Positions 54,001 through 63,331 of a stretch of DNA of 64,000 nucleotides are shown here, one piece after another. Location: positions 9,372,761-9,436,760 of the forward strand of contig NC_049989.1 of the NCBI RefSeq assembly GCF_000003815.2. The letters are read 5' to 3'. Both the position numbers and the translations under genes were made by a program. The notes under the pieces are model-generated. The model ran no database searches. It saw only the letters and a list, made by a program, of their open reading frames with translations, and was not told the DNA's origin. Origin of the DNA: Branchiostoma floridae (Eukaryota > Chordata > Leptocardii > Amphioxiformes > Branchiostomatidae). Each line of letters begins with the position of its first letter. The stretch's first letter is position 1.

Positions 54001-54833
54001 AGTTTAATAAAGAGGGTGTGCCTAAATACCACAAACGACCACAAACGACTCGGAAATACCACAAACGACCACAAACGACTCTAGTATGCAGTGTATATGG
54101 GTCAAAGACCTTGTTTGGCGCTCTGGAGACATTGTTTACACATTTATGAATTTAAAAAACGCAGCAAGTCCTGCGTATTCACCAGTTATTTCAAATTAGT
54201 CCGCCGGTTTCAAGATCAAAGCGATTCTGCGCTGTCAATGAATATGCGTGCTTGCATTGAGGCTGAAAAACACTTAGTATACAATTTTTATAAGTTGACA
54301 ATGATAGAATAGTGCCATGCTATAATCTATGAACCAACAGCGTCCATAGTTTTATCGTCCTGTCGTCTATGGAGCCGTGGAAGGTATCGAGAATTTCCCC
54401 ATGCAGACTCCTAGCACGGGCGATCCAACATGGCGGCCGAGAATCGCTTCGATCTTGAAACCGGCGGACTAACTTGAAATAACTGGTGAATACGCAGGAC
54501 TTGCTGCGTTTTTTAAATTTATAAATGTGTAAACAATGTCTCCAGAGCGCCACACAAGATCTTTGACCCATATACACTGCATTTTAGAGTCGTTTGTGGT
54601 CGTTTGTGGTATTTCCGAGTCGTTTGTGGTCGTTTGTGGTATTTAGGCAGACCGTAAAAGATCCAGAGAAGGATAAATGTATGATGAAAACAAAAATTAT
54701 CAGATATTTTACACCTAGGCTATTCACCAACCTTGAGTTTAGACTTCTGTACCGTGCCCTCTCTCTTCTCGTCCAGCGCATGGAAGGCGTGCCACAGGGC
54801 GTTCAGCTGGTCCTCTCGATCGGGGTCGGACAT
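42075..54833 (-). CDS. SWAP70: SWAP70/DEF6 family Rac-GEF-like protein
   Basis: Ten exons with consistent phases: 54732-54833, 53237-53407, 46828-46946, 45821-46061, 45234-45380, 44234-44348, 43594-43775, 43057-43223, 42731-42908 and 42075-42428; 591 aa (human SWAP70 about 585). The start ATG (54833) has an in-frame TGA upstream. N-terminal EF-hand-like region: [20 protein letters not shown] domain in exons 5-6: [20 protein letters not shown], then [12 protein letters not shown]...RQAWIT. Exons 7-9 are a long charged coiled coil. The C-terminus has [16 protein letters not shown], matching the conserved SWAP70 tail, then an acidic end. The family binds PIP3 and acts on Rac and actin. Vertebrates have two paralogues, SWAP70 and DEF6; this is probably the single pre-duplication gene. 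Intron 2 holds the Ngaro-type element. Confidence 0.96.
46603..46703. mobile_element. TAGCCTG...CAGACTA MITE (short copy 2) with perfect 9-bp duplication
   Basis: 46612-46694, flanked by GCCTCTATG at 46603-46611 and 46695-46703. Same family as 19912-20021. Confidence 0.92.
47068..47285 (+). repeat. Ngaro repeat A1
   Basis: 218 bp, matching A2 (52052-52269). It begins AAATCACAATTTCTAGCG and ends GCCGTGTCTTCTTTTT. Confidence 0.93.
47318..47765 (+). pseudogene. gag-like ORF remnant with damaged zinc knuckle
   Basis: An open frame from ATG 47318 to 47653 ([20 protein letters not shown]...) is charged and helical. After its stop, another frame encodes [16 protein letters not shown], a CCHC knuckle in which the second cysteine is tyrosine (C-x2-[Y]-x4-H-x4-C). 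Confidence 0.65.
48290..49115 (+). pseudogene. reverse transcriptase and RNase H remnants
   Basis: [14 protein letters not shown] (about 48315) is the first catalytic block of DIRS/Ngaro reverse transcriptase. A later VFVYLVYGL stands where YLDDG is expected, so the catalytic aspartates are lost, and several stops and frameshifts intervene. Further on, [15 protein letters not shown] ... [10 protein letters not shown] matches the RNase H region. Confidence 0.75.
50162..50773 (+). repeat. 60-bp minisatellite, ten copies
   Basis: Ten units of 59-61 bp start at about 50162, 50222, 50283, 50343, 50403, 50463, 50523, 50582, 50643 and 50704, each with GCACTTGGCCACGTTACCAG, CCTGAATTGATAGGCAATGG and AACATTGAAG. 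Because the period is a multiple of three, long artificial ORFs open on both strands. The array lies between the RNase H and recombinase remnants. Confidence 0.95.
50946..51870 (+). pseudogene. tyrosine recombinase remnant
   Basis: The N-terminal part reads [13 protein letters not shown] ... [13 protein letters not shown] ... [13 protein letters not shown] (about 51080-51260). A second piece, [12 protein letters not shown]...[14 protein letters not shown], carries the first catalytic Arg region. The C-terminal block is [20 protein letters not shown] (51772 on), where the usual H of HxLR is R, followed after a 1-base loss by FKRHGRWE. Stops and frameshifts make it inactive. Confidence 0.85.
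51961..52053 (+). repeat. Ngaro repeat B1
   Basis: 93 bp, CCTGAACCAGGCGGCGCTCT... to GATGCAGAAA, matching B2. Confidence 0.93.
52052..52269 (+). repeat. Ngaro repeat A2
   Basis: Second copy of A1, overlapping the end of B1 by two bases. Confidence 0.93.
52663..52755 (+). repeat. Ngaro repeat B2
   Basis: Second copy of B1; it marks the 3' end of the element. Confidence 0.93.
53669..53763. mobile_element. fold-back MITE, CTGGATACCAGACCC stem
   Basis: CTGGATACCAGACCC...GATCTC-type arms pair across a short centre (GGGTCTGGTATCC on the right). Related by its GGTATCC words to the TAGCCTGGTATCCAG elements. Confidence 0.75.
53795..53822. mobile_element. micro palindrome element 6, minimal 14-bp form (GCTACAT repeats)
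   Basis: CAAGGACGTCCTTG, a perfect 14-bp palindrome (53802-53815), lies between GCTACAT copies at 53795-53801 and 53816-53822. It is the shortest member of the set. Confidence 0.7.
54019..54649. mobile_element. 631-bp fold-back with about 210-bp arms and CACAAACGAC repeats
   Basis: The ends are TGCCTAAATACCACAAACG and its complement, each followed by tandem CCACAAACGACC words, then a long inverted repeat containing ATATGGGTCAAAGA, CTCTGGAGACATTGTTTACA and CCTGCGTATTCACCAG. No target duplication was identified. Confidence 0.85.
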
Positions 54834-55592
54834 GTCTACACGTCTGGGCTGGGAAAACTTGTGGGCGGTTTGGAGAACTTCTTCAACTTCTTGTCAAAGT
54901 TTCTCACGGTTCGGTTCAGTTAACTTATGGCTAGCAATTCGTAAGATTATCAAACAAAGCCCCTAAATCTGAGAAAAGCAGAGCACTGATGGATTCCAGC
55001 TAGAGCTAGCTTTCTACTTCCCCAATGCCTAGTTTTCCCCGGGAATTTTATATTTGAACAACTTCCGGGTTGTGGGTGAATCTGACCTCGGATGACCTAA
55101 GACGAAACCATCATTGTAAATTAGGGGTGTAAGTGAAAAATAGTTAGCTATCTAATGTTTACCAAATATGTTTATATCCCATCGTTTTGATGACATAGAT
55201 ATTATGATTACTTACAATGAAGTTAAGTTGTATGTGAAGACCATGTTTTTGTTTTGGCAAAGTAGTTTTAAGAGTAGAAATCCAACCCCATTTTCAAATG
55301 GACTGTTCCTGGGCATTCAGCATCTGAGACCATTTCTACAGTCAGTAACAGTGCCATGCCGATCAAAGCAAGGTCATGCAACCTCCTTGATCAAAGCTTT
55401 CGGAGATAAGGATTTCTAGAGGAAACTGGATGATTTTCAAGACGATACAGTATCAAGTAAGGCTCTAGAAATCCTACAAAACTGTAGAATCTTGAGCGAA
55501 CGTTGAAAAAAAATAGATTGGGGGTGGGGGGGATTTACTTTAAGTTCAATTTAGCTTAGTTGAACACTTCTTGCAGACAAAGAGGTTCAAAT
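54834..55592. promoter_or_regulatory. putative bidirectional promoter, SWAP70 and ETFBKMT
   Basis: About 760 bp separate the two divergent start codons. The 5' UTR exons and transcription starts of both genes must lie here; an acceptor (CTTCTTGCAG) at 55566-55575 precedes the ETFBKMT coding start, so that gene has a 5' non-coding exon. No TATA box stands out. A micro element sits at 55362-55396. Confidence 0.5.
55362..55396. mobile_element. micro element 7 with 7-bp direct repeats (ATCAAAG)
   Basis: 21 bp at 55369-55389, beginning CAAGGTCATG and ending AACCTCCTTG, lies between ATCAAAG copies at 55362-55368 and 55390-55396. Confidence 0.75.
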
Positions 55593-57299
55593 ATGAATGT
55601 ATTAAAGTACAAAATGCACTTCAAACCAAAAATTTTGGATCAGAGACTTAACTTACTCTTTAGAAGTTGTCACAGTGAAAAAAGGAAAAAGCCTTCCTTT
55701 GATCCAATCGGATTCATCCAAGGGAACACTGAGATCACAGCCAATCACATGACACCTGAGATCAAGCTCCACCTCATCACTCCTCGTTGTGCATTGTGGG
55801 ATAGCAGAGCAGACCAGTGTCCTGTGACTGACCCCTTCTGGGCTTTCTATTGGCCAGGGGGCCAGGTACTGACCAGGTTCGTATAACATGCATTTGAAAT
55901 TCATATGCAAGAAACTGTAGTTAACAAATTAAATGTAACACTAATTCTGTAACAATGAGGCTAAAGCCCCGCCAAACCAATTGCCAAGGGATCCGACCTT
56001 TTGGAGTAGTGGTCAGCGACGTCGGGTTTGAGTTGGTGGCCCGGGTCTGAATCCCGGAAGCCAGGAGACTGTTTCTACTCCGTACTCGTCTTAGATCCCA
56101 GTTGTATCAATTCATATAAGTTTATGGCAGTAAGATTTTGCTGCACACACAACAGTCGATTTTATGGTACTACATGAAGTATTTTTGAAGTTCACCAAAA
56201 CATAAATCAAATGGTGTTGAGAGGACTTAAGCTAATGGATTGTTGTATTTTGTTGTCAGATATATCTTGGACCATGGCAGTGTTGTGAAAGACAAGTCTG
56301 TGTTAGACGTGGGCAGTGGGTGTGGAGCCAGTGCCATTGCAGCAGCCATGAGAGGAGCACGACGTGTACTGGCTAATGACACAGACCCAGGTAAAATCAG
56401 TTTATTCAATGCTGTTGTTTTCTTCTTCCTCCTGTAGTGTCTTAGCCTACCTTTCATTTGAATTCTAACTTGTCTGATCACTTCCTTGCAGACCTGTCCT
56501 ATTTGAGTAAGTGCAGAAATAGTCGCAATGGTTTAATGTTCGCGGTTTTCACAGTGGCAACTTCACCGCGAACTTAAGAATAAAACCACCACAACCATCT
56601 TTCTAACATACTATATGACTAGTCTATGGCACTACGGCGAACTTAAAACGAACCGTGAGCACTCAATTTTCCCGCTACGGCAAAAGTAAATCCCTGCGAA
56701 CTTAAATGCATTTACAGTATTCAGCCTGAGCTCTGATTAGCTGCGTCACAGACTGCTGTAATTTCATAACAGGGATAGTGCAGACAATTGGTAATTCGAA
56801 ACACTCCCTCACACTCACTATCCGGTTTAGCGTCCGTTCTTCCCTGTACTACATATTAATTTTTGCAATCTGGTACATGTAATGCATTGTAATATAATCT
56901 ACTGACACCATAATCTTATTACCTTTGATGTTTTGTTCAGTTGCAGCTACTGCTGTCAAGATGAATGCAAAACTCAACTGTGTCAACCTGGAGATATCTA
57001 TGGACAACCTGATTGGTCAAGGTTTCCACCAATGGGATGTTATATTTCTCGGTGACATGTTTTATGATGAAGAATTTGCTTCAGATGTCTCTGACTGGTT
57101 AAAGACTTTGAGACATTTAAACCCTTCTTGTCAAATACTGATAGGAGATCCAGGGAGGTTTTCATTTGAGGAACATCCAGCAAAAAGTCTTCTTAGCAAA
57201 GTTGCAGAGTACGAGCTAGATGAAGTATGCAGAAGAGAAAACAATGGTTTAACAGTTGGAGGTGTATGGACATATAATCCAACAAGGAGAATAAAGTAG
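55593..57299 (+). CDS. ETFBKMT: ETFB lysine methyltransferase, mitochondrial
   Basis: Three coding exons, 55593-55876, 56260-56390 and 56941-57299, join in phase (AG|A giving R; G|TT giving V) to 257 aa (human about 262). The basic N-terminus suits a mitochondrial targeting peptide. Family landmarks: LTPEIKL-like MTPEIKLHLITPRC, DPFWAFYWPGGQVLTRY, the SAM-binding motif VLDVGSGCGASAIAAAMRGA, LANDTDP, and VIFLGDMFYDE (the DMFYD signature), then LIGDPGRFSF. The enzyme trimethylates lysines of the electron-transfer flavoprotein beta subunit and modulates its electron transfer. Intron 1 has a tRNA-derived SINE and intron 2 a TTCGCGG MITE. Confidence 0.96.
55990..56110 (+). repeat. tRNA-derived SINE-like element
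   Basis: Box A-like TAGTGGTCAGCGACG and box B-like GGGTCTGAATCCCGG at tRNA spacing, within ETFBKMT intron 1. Confidence 0.6.
56507..56717. mobile_element. diverged copy of the TTCGCGG MITE
   Basis: The right end TGCATTTACAG and the internal blocks TTAATGTTCGCGGTTTTC and CTTCACCGCGAA match 19540-19747; the left end is degraded. Confidence 0.75.
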
Positions 57300-58021
57300 C
57301 TGCATGTACAGTGTGCTGTTATACTATATTCAGTCTTTAGCCAGCAAGGTCCTTGAAATTAAAACCTACCCCACTTGTTTGGGGCCAAACATGTACCAGT
57401 GTACAAGCGGAGGACCATGTCATTCTTTTGATGATGACCCATTTTCAAATCATAAGATCCTCATGCAATCCCTGCAATGTTTTCCTGATGTAACATACTG
57501 AGGTTACAGTGAAGTATACTGAGGTGGCATAAATTTGCTAGCATTAGTAAATTATTCTTTTATGCTATTTCTCTAAGAAACAGGTTTAGTGCCGCACTAT
57601 ATTGCCATCAGCAGTTAGCCTTGATACTCTCTTACATTGTAACCACTGTCCCAATATTTTTGCAGAGATGGTACCCACTACCCAGTAGTGTGCAGCGATA
57701 GAATTTTCTATGCAAAGCTGAAGTGTAGCAGTTAAACCAGCTGCTATTGACCTTGACTCTACCAGTAATACTACCTTGGGACCCTTGTAATGGCATGTGG
57801 TGGTATACATCAGTTCCATTTTTAGACCAGATGTAAGCAAATACAAATGTACAGTAGACTTAAACCTAAGATATTACAACCTTCAAACTCAACAAACAAC
57901 ACACAATTGTTTCTTTTTTTCTCCCTTTTATTTCTCCACATCTCTGAAATACAGTGAAAAACTGTAGTGTATTTTACAGTCCAGTATATACAGCATGTGT
58001 GGAGGGAGTATGCTTGTGTGT

Positions 58022-60940
58022 TTAGTCGAACAGTCCGAAGCCCATGTCGTCGTCGGACTCCTCTTCTGACTCTTCCTTCTTCTCTTCCTTCTTTTCTGTA
58101 ATAGAAAAAGATAAAAAAGCATCAGCACCAAATATGGAAATACCTAAGAAATAACACATAGAGCCATCAATATCATGTTCACAAGTAGGGATGCGTACCT
58201 AAACCCACGTTTAGGTACAGGTCCGGATTCGAATCCAGAGGTTTAGGTACAGGTCCGGACCTAATGAGTCCGGACCTAAATGCATGGCATTGAATATTAT
58301 ATCATAATATTATATTATGATATGTTACAACGGCAAGAAATGTATTAAAAAGGGTAGAAGCATGTTTGAACCAATAAAAACGTGTTTATTATGGTAGACA
58401 CATGATGCAGCACAAATTTGACCCTTGTTGTTTTTCCCTCACTGGGGCTCAGAGACTGCTATGGTGATTTCACAGTAATTTTATCTGTCAAAGTGGCCAT
58501 CTCCTGACCTGTTATCCTGCCTGGCTGGCACTAATTAGATACAGGTCCAGTACCGGTACACCAGGGTTCCGGTATTTTTGTATCCGTACCTAATTGATTG
58601 TACCGGTACTGTATCGGTACACTGTACCGGTACACATCCCTATTCACAAGTATTTGTACAACATGATTGAGAACAGAAATTTTCTGCAACAAGGTACATA
58701 AGAATACTTATGCAACAAACCACTTTTCATGGGGCAAAATATACGCCAACGGCTGGAAGAGAATATCACCAGTACAAGACATTCTTGTCTGAGGGCAGGT
58801 CTTAGTGGGAACAAAAAAAGTAGCTAGTCGAACAATCCAAAGCCAAAATCTTCATCTTCTGAATCAGACTCTTCAACTTTGGCTTCTTTCTTTTTTTGCT
58901 TTGTGGTAGTGGTGGAGGTAAGAGAGAGACACACAGAGAGAAGGAAATGACTACAATGATGGACTGTCATCAGTCCAAATGTGATATCAAAAACTACCAT
59001 TTAGATTATAACTATCTACTATTCTAAAAGCACCAATTTTTTTTTCAAACAAATGGGAATGACAAGAAGTAAGGTTTCTTCTAATGGGGGCATGCAGTAG
59101 TGAAAAATACTACCCAAAGCATGCTGCCTTCTATAATTACAGTAGTAGCTACCAAATATACATGTATACTGTACACTTCGATTCAGACCTCTTAGAATGT
59201 CATAGAAAGCTCAACACAATCAGTGGTTATCTACAGGGTTTCGTACCTTCAGCAGCAGGGGCAGCACCACCACCTGCAGCTGCACCGCCTCCACCTGCAG
59301 CAGCAGCTACACCGCCACCTGATGGCATGGACGACAGCTTGCCACGGCCTGGGAAAATGCAGACATAACTTGATTAATGTCATTGCAACTATTGGTAGTC
59401 TATCTGTCTACCTCATTACAATAAGGACTCCATTCACGAGGGGCATGTTTTAACACAGAATTTAATCGTACTGTTGAGAAAGTATGGCAACACATCTTGT
59501 TAAAAGTAGATACGTCTGACAGATCTCAGGGTAGTTTAAAATATCAGCATCTTAGCTCAGCCGAAAGATGGTGATAAACATACTCATCACTGAACTGTCT
59601 TTCACAAGTTGCCATGTTCTGGCTTTTTCCAGTACATGTACCAGGAATACGCCAAATAGCAATTACTCAGGCAACTGGATATGAATTTGTAAACGGTCAG
59701 ACGTTTCAGGTAACATCTGTTATCTTTCGTCAGTGATACTGAAGAGATATGGCGGATATCAAAATTTATATAATATAAAAACCTGCTCTCCATCCAGATT
59801 GCTTCAGTGTCACTGACGAAAGATAACTGATCTTATCTGAAATGTCTGACACTTTTCAGAATCATATCCAGTTGCTTGAGTAACTGCTTTTTGGCCTATC
59901 TTACTACTTGGATGTCTAACCTTCAGCATTTATCACCATAAATAGTTTAAAACCCACAATAGGTGGAGGGAGCTTTTTATAGAAATTACCTGCAGCCATG
60001 ACTTCTTCTATGTCCTTGCCCTTGAGCTCACCGATGACCTTGTTGAGCCTCTCATCTTCGGCGTCGATGCCTACACTGCCCAGGATCTTCTTGATGTCGC
60101 CAGCGGAGGGGTTGGCATTCCCACCCAAGACAGCCAGGAGATATGCGGCCACGTAACGCATTCTGGAGAACAAGTCAGAACGTTTCATTACTGATCATGT
60201 GTTGCATACTAACCCTGCATTGGACCATTACAAAAAAGTGTTGGCGGGGGGGAGGAGTGGCCAAGGATCGGCTAGGCAGGGGTGAATATAAAAATTTTCA
60301 TGAAAAATCATTTAATTTCATTTTCATTCATTATGTGATCTGGATGGGAATTTTAAAATTTAAGCATATCTTTTTCTTCTGGACAAGCTTTGGTTAGGGT
60401 AGGGCTATGCCGGTGTATGTCGTAATTTCGGAAATTACGTTATCATTGAACTTAAATTATTTCCAAGCCCAACACGTGTGTGGGGGAGGGGGGCGGAAAG
60501 TAAACAAGTGCAAAATTATCGTACATAATTATATTATATTGAGGTGAATACTCAAGGTGAATAATGTAAATTTTACAGCCATAAATTCATTTTATCTTCT
60601 TTAGACAGGTTCATAACAGAGTAATTCACTGATTTATATTGATCACTCGCGATGCACCGGTATGCATGATGGCACTTGTTCAAAGAATCGTCTGCAAAGT
60701 TGCCATGCTCTTGGTCCCATGTGTACATGTGAACATACATGCGTAAAATTAAGTTGCGCTTAAAGTACACGATACAGTTACAACAAACCCTAAAATTTCA
60801 CCAACATTGTCTCTGTGATTTCTGTAATGGATGCAAACCAATTTTATTCACAGATTTCCCTTAAAAATACTTACTTTTAAGTCCTGAAGACGCGAAACGT
60901 CGTGCTCGCTACTAAAGAAATTATGGCGGAATCGCAAAAG
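58022..60940 (-). CDS. RPLP2: 60S acidic ribosomal protein P2 (stalk)
   Basis: Coding exons 59990-60161, 59247-59348 and 58022-58095 join in phase 1 to give 115 aa, the same length as human RPLP2. A non-coding first exon 60875-60940 ends in GTAAGT; its likely 5' end, CTTTTGCG, is a terminal oligopyrimidine start typical of ribosomal-protein genes. N-terminus MRYVAAYLLAVLGGNANPSA forms the dimerisation domain; an Ala/Gly-rich hinge follows; the end EESEEESDDDMGFGLFD is the conserved stalk tail that recruits elongation factors. AATAAA lies at about 57927-57932 (minus). The ORF upstream of MRYVA is 5' UTR. The intron before the last exon holds the alternative exon 58824-58885 and a hAT-type MITE. 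Confidence 0.97.
58178..58650. mobile_element. 457-bp hAT-type MITE with perfect 8-bp duplication
   Basis: 58186-58642 has ends TAGGGATGCGTACC and GGTACACATCCCTA and is flanked by TTCACAAG on both sides (58178-58185, 58643-58650). The 8-bp duplication and TAGGG start are typical of hAT elements. The interior has repeated AGGTACAGGTCCGGA and ACCGGTAC words. It lies in the last RPLP2 intron. Confidence 0.93.
58824..58885 (-). CDS. RPLP2: second candidate terminal exon of RPLP2
   Basis: The sequence ending at a TAG (58824) encodes EAKVEESDSEDEDFGFGLFD, a second stalk-type tail. From the phase 1 donor at 59247 an in-frame acceptor exists at AAAG|AAGCC (exon 58824-58885, total 111 aa), but it sits in a purine run. 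A better-looking acceptor (CCACAAAG, after a pyrimidine tract) would be out of frame. No AATAAA was seen downstream. It is either an alternative tail or a duplicated, unused exon. Confidence 0.6.
59660..59925. mobile_element. inverted-repeat MITE, AATTACTCAGGCAACTGGATATG ends
   Basis: AATTACTCAGGCAACTGGAT...GGTCAGACGTTTCAG at the left pairs with ATCCAGTTGCTTGAGTAACTG near 59886. Same family as 26745-27110. In an RPLP2 intron. Confidence 0.75.
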
Positions 60941-61191
60941 ACCGGATCCGGGGTTTCATGGGCTAACCTTCACGGGGTACGGGTCAACTGATCGCATCAT
61001 ATCGAAAAATGCAAGATGTTAGAAAATGGCACAAAAATGTAAATTTTTGTATAAATGAGAGTGTAGACATATGGAAAGTGACAAAATAGTGACTACACAG
61101 GTGACACCTACTTCACATATGAATCATCAGGTATCATCTGGTAGATTCAATATGCATTATTATTTTGCGTATAGTTGCTGTCGAATCAATC
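60941..61191. promoter_or_regulatory. putative bidirectional promoter, RPLP2 and MED21
   Basis: Only about 250 bp separate the probable RPLP2 start (60940) from the MED21 start codon (61192). No TATA box is evident on the MED21 side. Confidence 0.6.
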
Positions 61192-63331
61192 ATGGCTGAC
61201 CGACTCACACAGTTGCAAGATGCAGTGCACCAGGTAACGTTTTAAGTTCGTTTTCTTTAAGATTAAGGAGACAGTGGAGACAAAAATAACATAAGATAAT
61301 TGGGGAAGGTAGTAGAATCGATAAAACGTGTCGAAATAATACCGAGGGTATTGGAAATTATTGTTGAGTACCTGAAACTTTTATCACTTTGTATCAAATT
61401 TTACATCAGGTTGACCAAATTTCATGTGGTTTTATATAAACATGTACATTGTATTCGTTTCTTTTCCCCAGATGGGAGAACATTTCTGTAACAGTATAGG
61501 CATCCTCCAGCAGTGTGCACCGGCTAGTAACTTCCCTGACTTTGACAAATCTGCAGGTAAAACAACGTTATATTTTTATTTTATTTGGCATGTTCACAGT
61601 TCCGAGTACGCATGTGCAGCGACAGGAATATTGTGGGTAACATGTCAAAGGTAAAGACCCCTTAGATGTAAACAAAGCATGGCTGGACATTGTTATGCCA
61701 ATCGCGACAAATAACACACATACTGTTTCCTCCCCACCCGTTCCCCCCCGCCCCGTTATAAATACAATACTCCGTTCTTGTCCACGCCTCGCAGTAGACT
61801 TTCATACTATAGGCAGCATAATCTTCAGCAGGATGAAGGCGGCTGCCTTAATTGGAAGAAGAAGAAGATCCAAACCAGAAAATTTAAAAAAGTTATCAGG
61901 GGCCGATGCTTTTGACATATTACCCACAGTTCCAGTCGCTAAACATGTGCTTGGATACAGTGAATACATATTTGCTCCTTTCTCACCCCGACCAATCGAA
62001 TGGGGACATCCCTCGCGAATGTGCACACTCCTCTAGAAAAGAGGACACTCCTCTACGTTCAAGGGGACGCTCGTCTTGGAAATGGGATGTGCCTCCCTTT
62101 ATTAGGGGACGCTCCTCCAGAAATGGTATGTTTACCGGGCATAGGGGACGTCCCTCCAACACCCCCGCCGGCCCGTGGAATCGGCCGAAAACCCGACAAA
62201 TCCCTTTCTAGTTCATCTAAATCACAACATCCAAAACTTTAACCCCGCCAGTGCTCTCGACAAACGTCACACCTCGCAAGGTACGGATAGTTTTTGATTA
62301 AAAATTGAGGTATGTTGGAAATAAAGCTGCCCGCGCGGCAGAACATCACTTCTCTTCAGTGTTGTAATGGCGGCGTATCGCACGTCCGGCAAGCACAACA
62401 TGGAGTTTTAGCCTACATATCCGCGTGCTTGTCGAGTTTTAAGGCCTCCCTCCCTAACACACGTACATGGGAGAAGTTTCTAACACGATGTCAGACGTAT
62501 TTATTCGGGATTTTTTGTACAACGCGGCTACATGGCCCGATACCGTATCCGTGTGCTTGTCAAGACAGGCTTCCCTCTCCAGCACACGTACGGGAGCCCG
62601 AATCTCTGTCACGGTTAGCCGTAGTTATCGAGCGTTTCCAGTACACCGCGGCCTTTTTACAGGCCATAACAGATAACGGCGACTAACATCGTGTTAGAAA
62701 CTTCTCCCATGTAGTGTGTTAGGGAGGGAGGCCTTAAAACTCGACAAGCACGCGGATATGTAGGCTAAAACTCGATGTTGTGCTTGCCGGACGTGCGATA
62801 CGCCGCCATTACAACACTGAAGAGAAGTGATGTTCTGCTGCGCGGGCAGCTTTATTTCCAACATGCCTCAGTTTTTAATCAAAAACTATCCGTACCTTGC
62901 GAGGTGTGACGTTTGTCGAGAGCACTGGCGGGGTTAAAGTTTTGGATGTTGTGATTTAGATGAACTAGAAAGGGATTTGTCGGGTTTTCGGCCGATTCCA
63001 CGGGCCGGCGGGGGTGTTGGAGGGACGTCCCCTATGCCCGGTAAACATACCATTTCCGGAGGAGCGTCTCCTAATAAAGGGAGGCACATCCCATTTCCAA
63101 GAGGAGCGTCCCCTTGAACGTCGAGGAGTGTCCTCTTTTCTAGAGGAGTGTGCACATTCGCGAGGGATGTCCCCATTTGATTGGTCGGGGTGTTTCTGTA
63201 GAAACCACTTCAACATCCTATATAAGTATATTTACATGCTCGGTAGTGTTCATAATTTGTTTTCATTTCCTAACAAACCTTATGCCTTTCTGTAGCTCCA
63301 GTTGACAAGGACCAAGTTGCCACTCAAGAAG
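61192..63331 (+). CDS. MED21: Mediator complex subunit 21 (5' part)
   Basis: Exons 61192-61233 (MADRLTQLQDAVHQ), 61472-61556 (MGEHFCNSIGILQQCAPASN...) and 63296-63331 (APVDKDQVATQE) join in phase and match the N-terminal third of MED21 (MADRLTQLQDAV...QFCNAIGVLQQC in human). MED21 pairs with MED7 in the Mediator middle module. The remaining exons must lie beyond 64000; none is visible after 63331. Intron 2 carries a 1.2-kb fold-back element. Confidence 0.95.
61979..63197. mobile_element. 1.2-kb fold-back element with 508-bp arms and 5-bp duplication
   Basis: Arms 61984-62491 and 62685-63192 are nearly perfect inverted repeats of equal length around a 193-bp spacer. Outer ends are CACCCCGACCAATC and its complement. 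TTTCT flanks both sides (61979-61983, 63193-63197). Arms and spacer contain repeated GGGGACRYYCCTC-type and ACACGTACRTGGGAG-type blocks. No transposase. Confidence 0.9.

Noticed and set aside
57344-57354. CAAGGTCCTTG palindrome as an eighth micro element
   Set aside because: The flanking 7-mers (TAGCCAG and AAATTAA) do not match, so there is no sign of insertion.
62312-62686. 124-aa plus-strand ORF in the MED21 intron fold-back
   Set aside because: It lies across one arm and spacer of the inverted repeat with internal sequence duplication and no recognisable domain.
61984-63192. Fold-back as a ProtoRAG/Transib element
   Set aside because: The 5-bp duplication and CAC start fit, but the CACWRTG heptamer, a nonamer-like block and any RAG-like ORF are missing, so it is reported only as unclassified.
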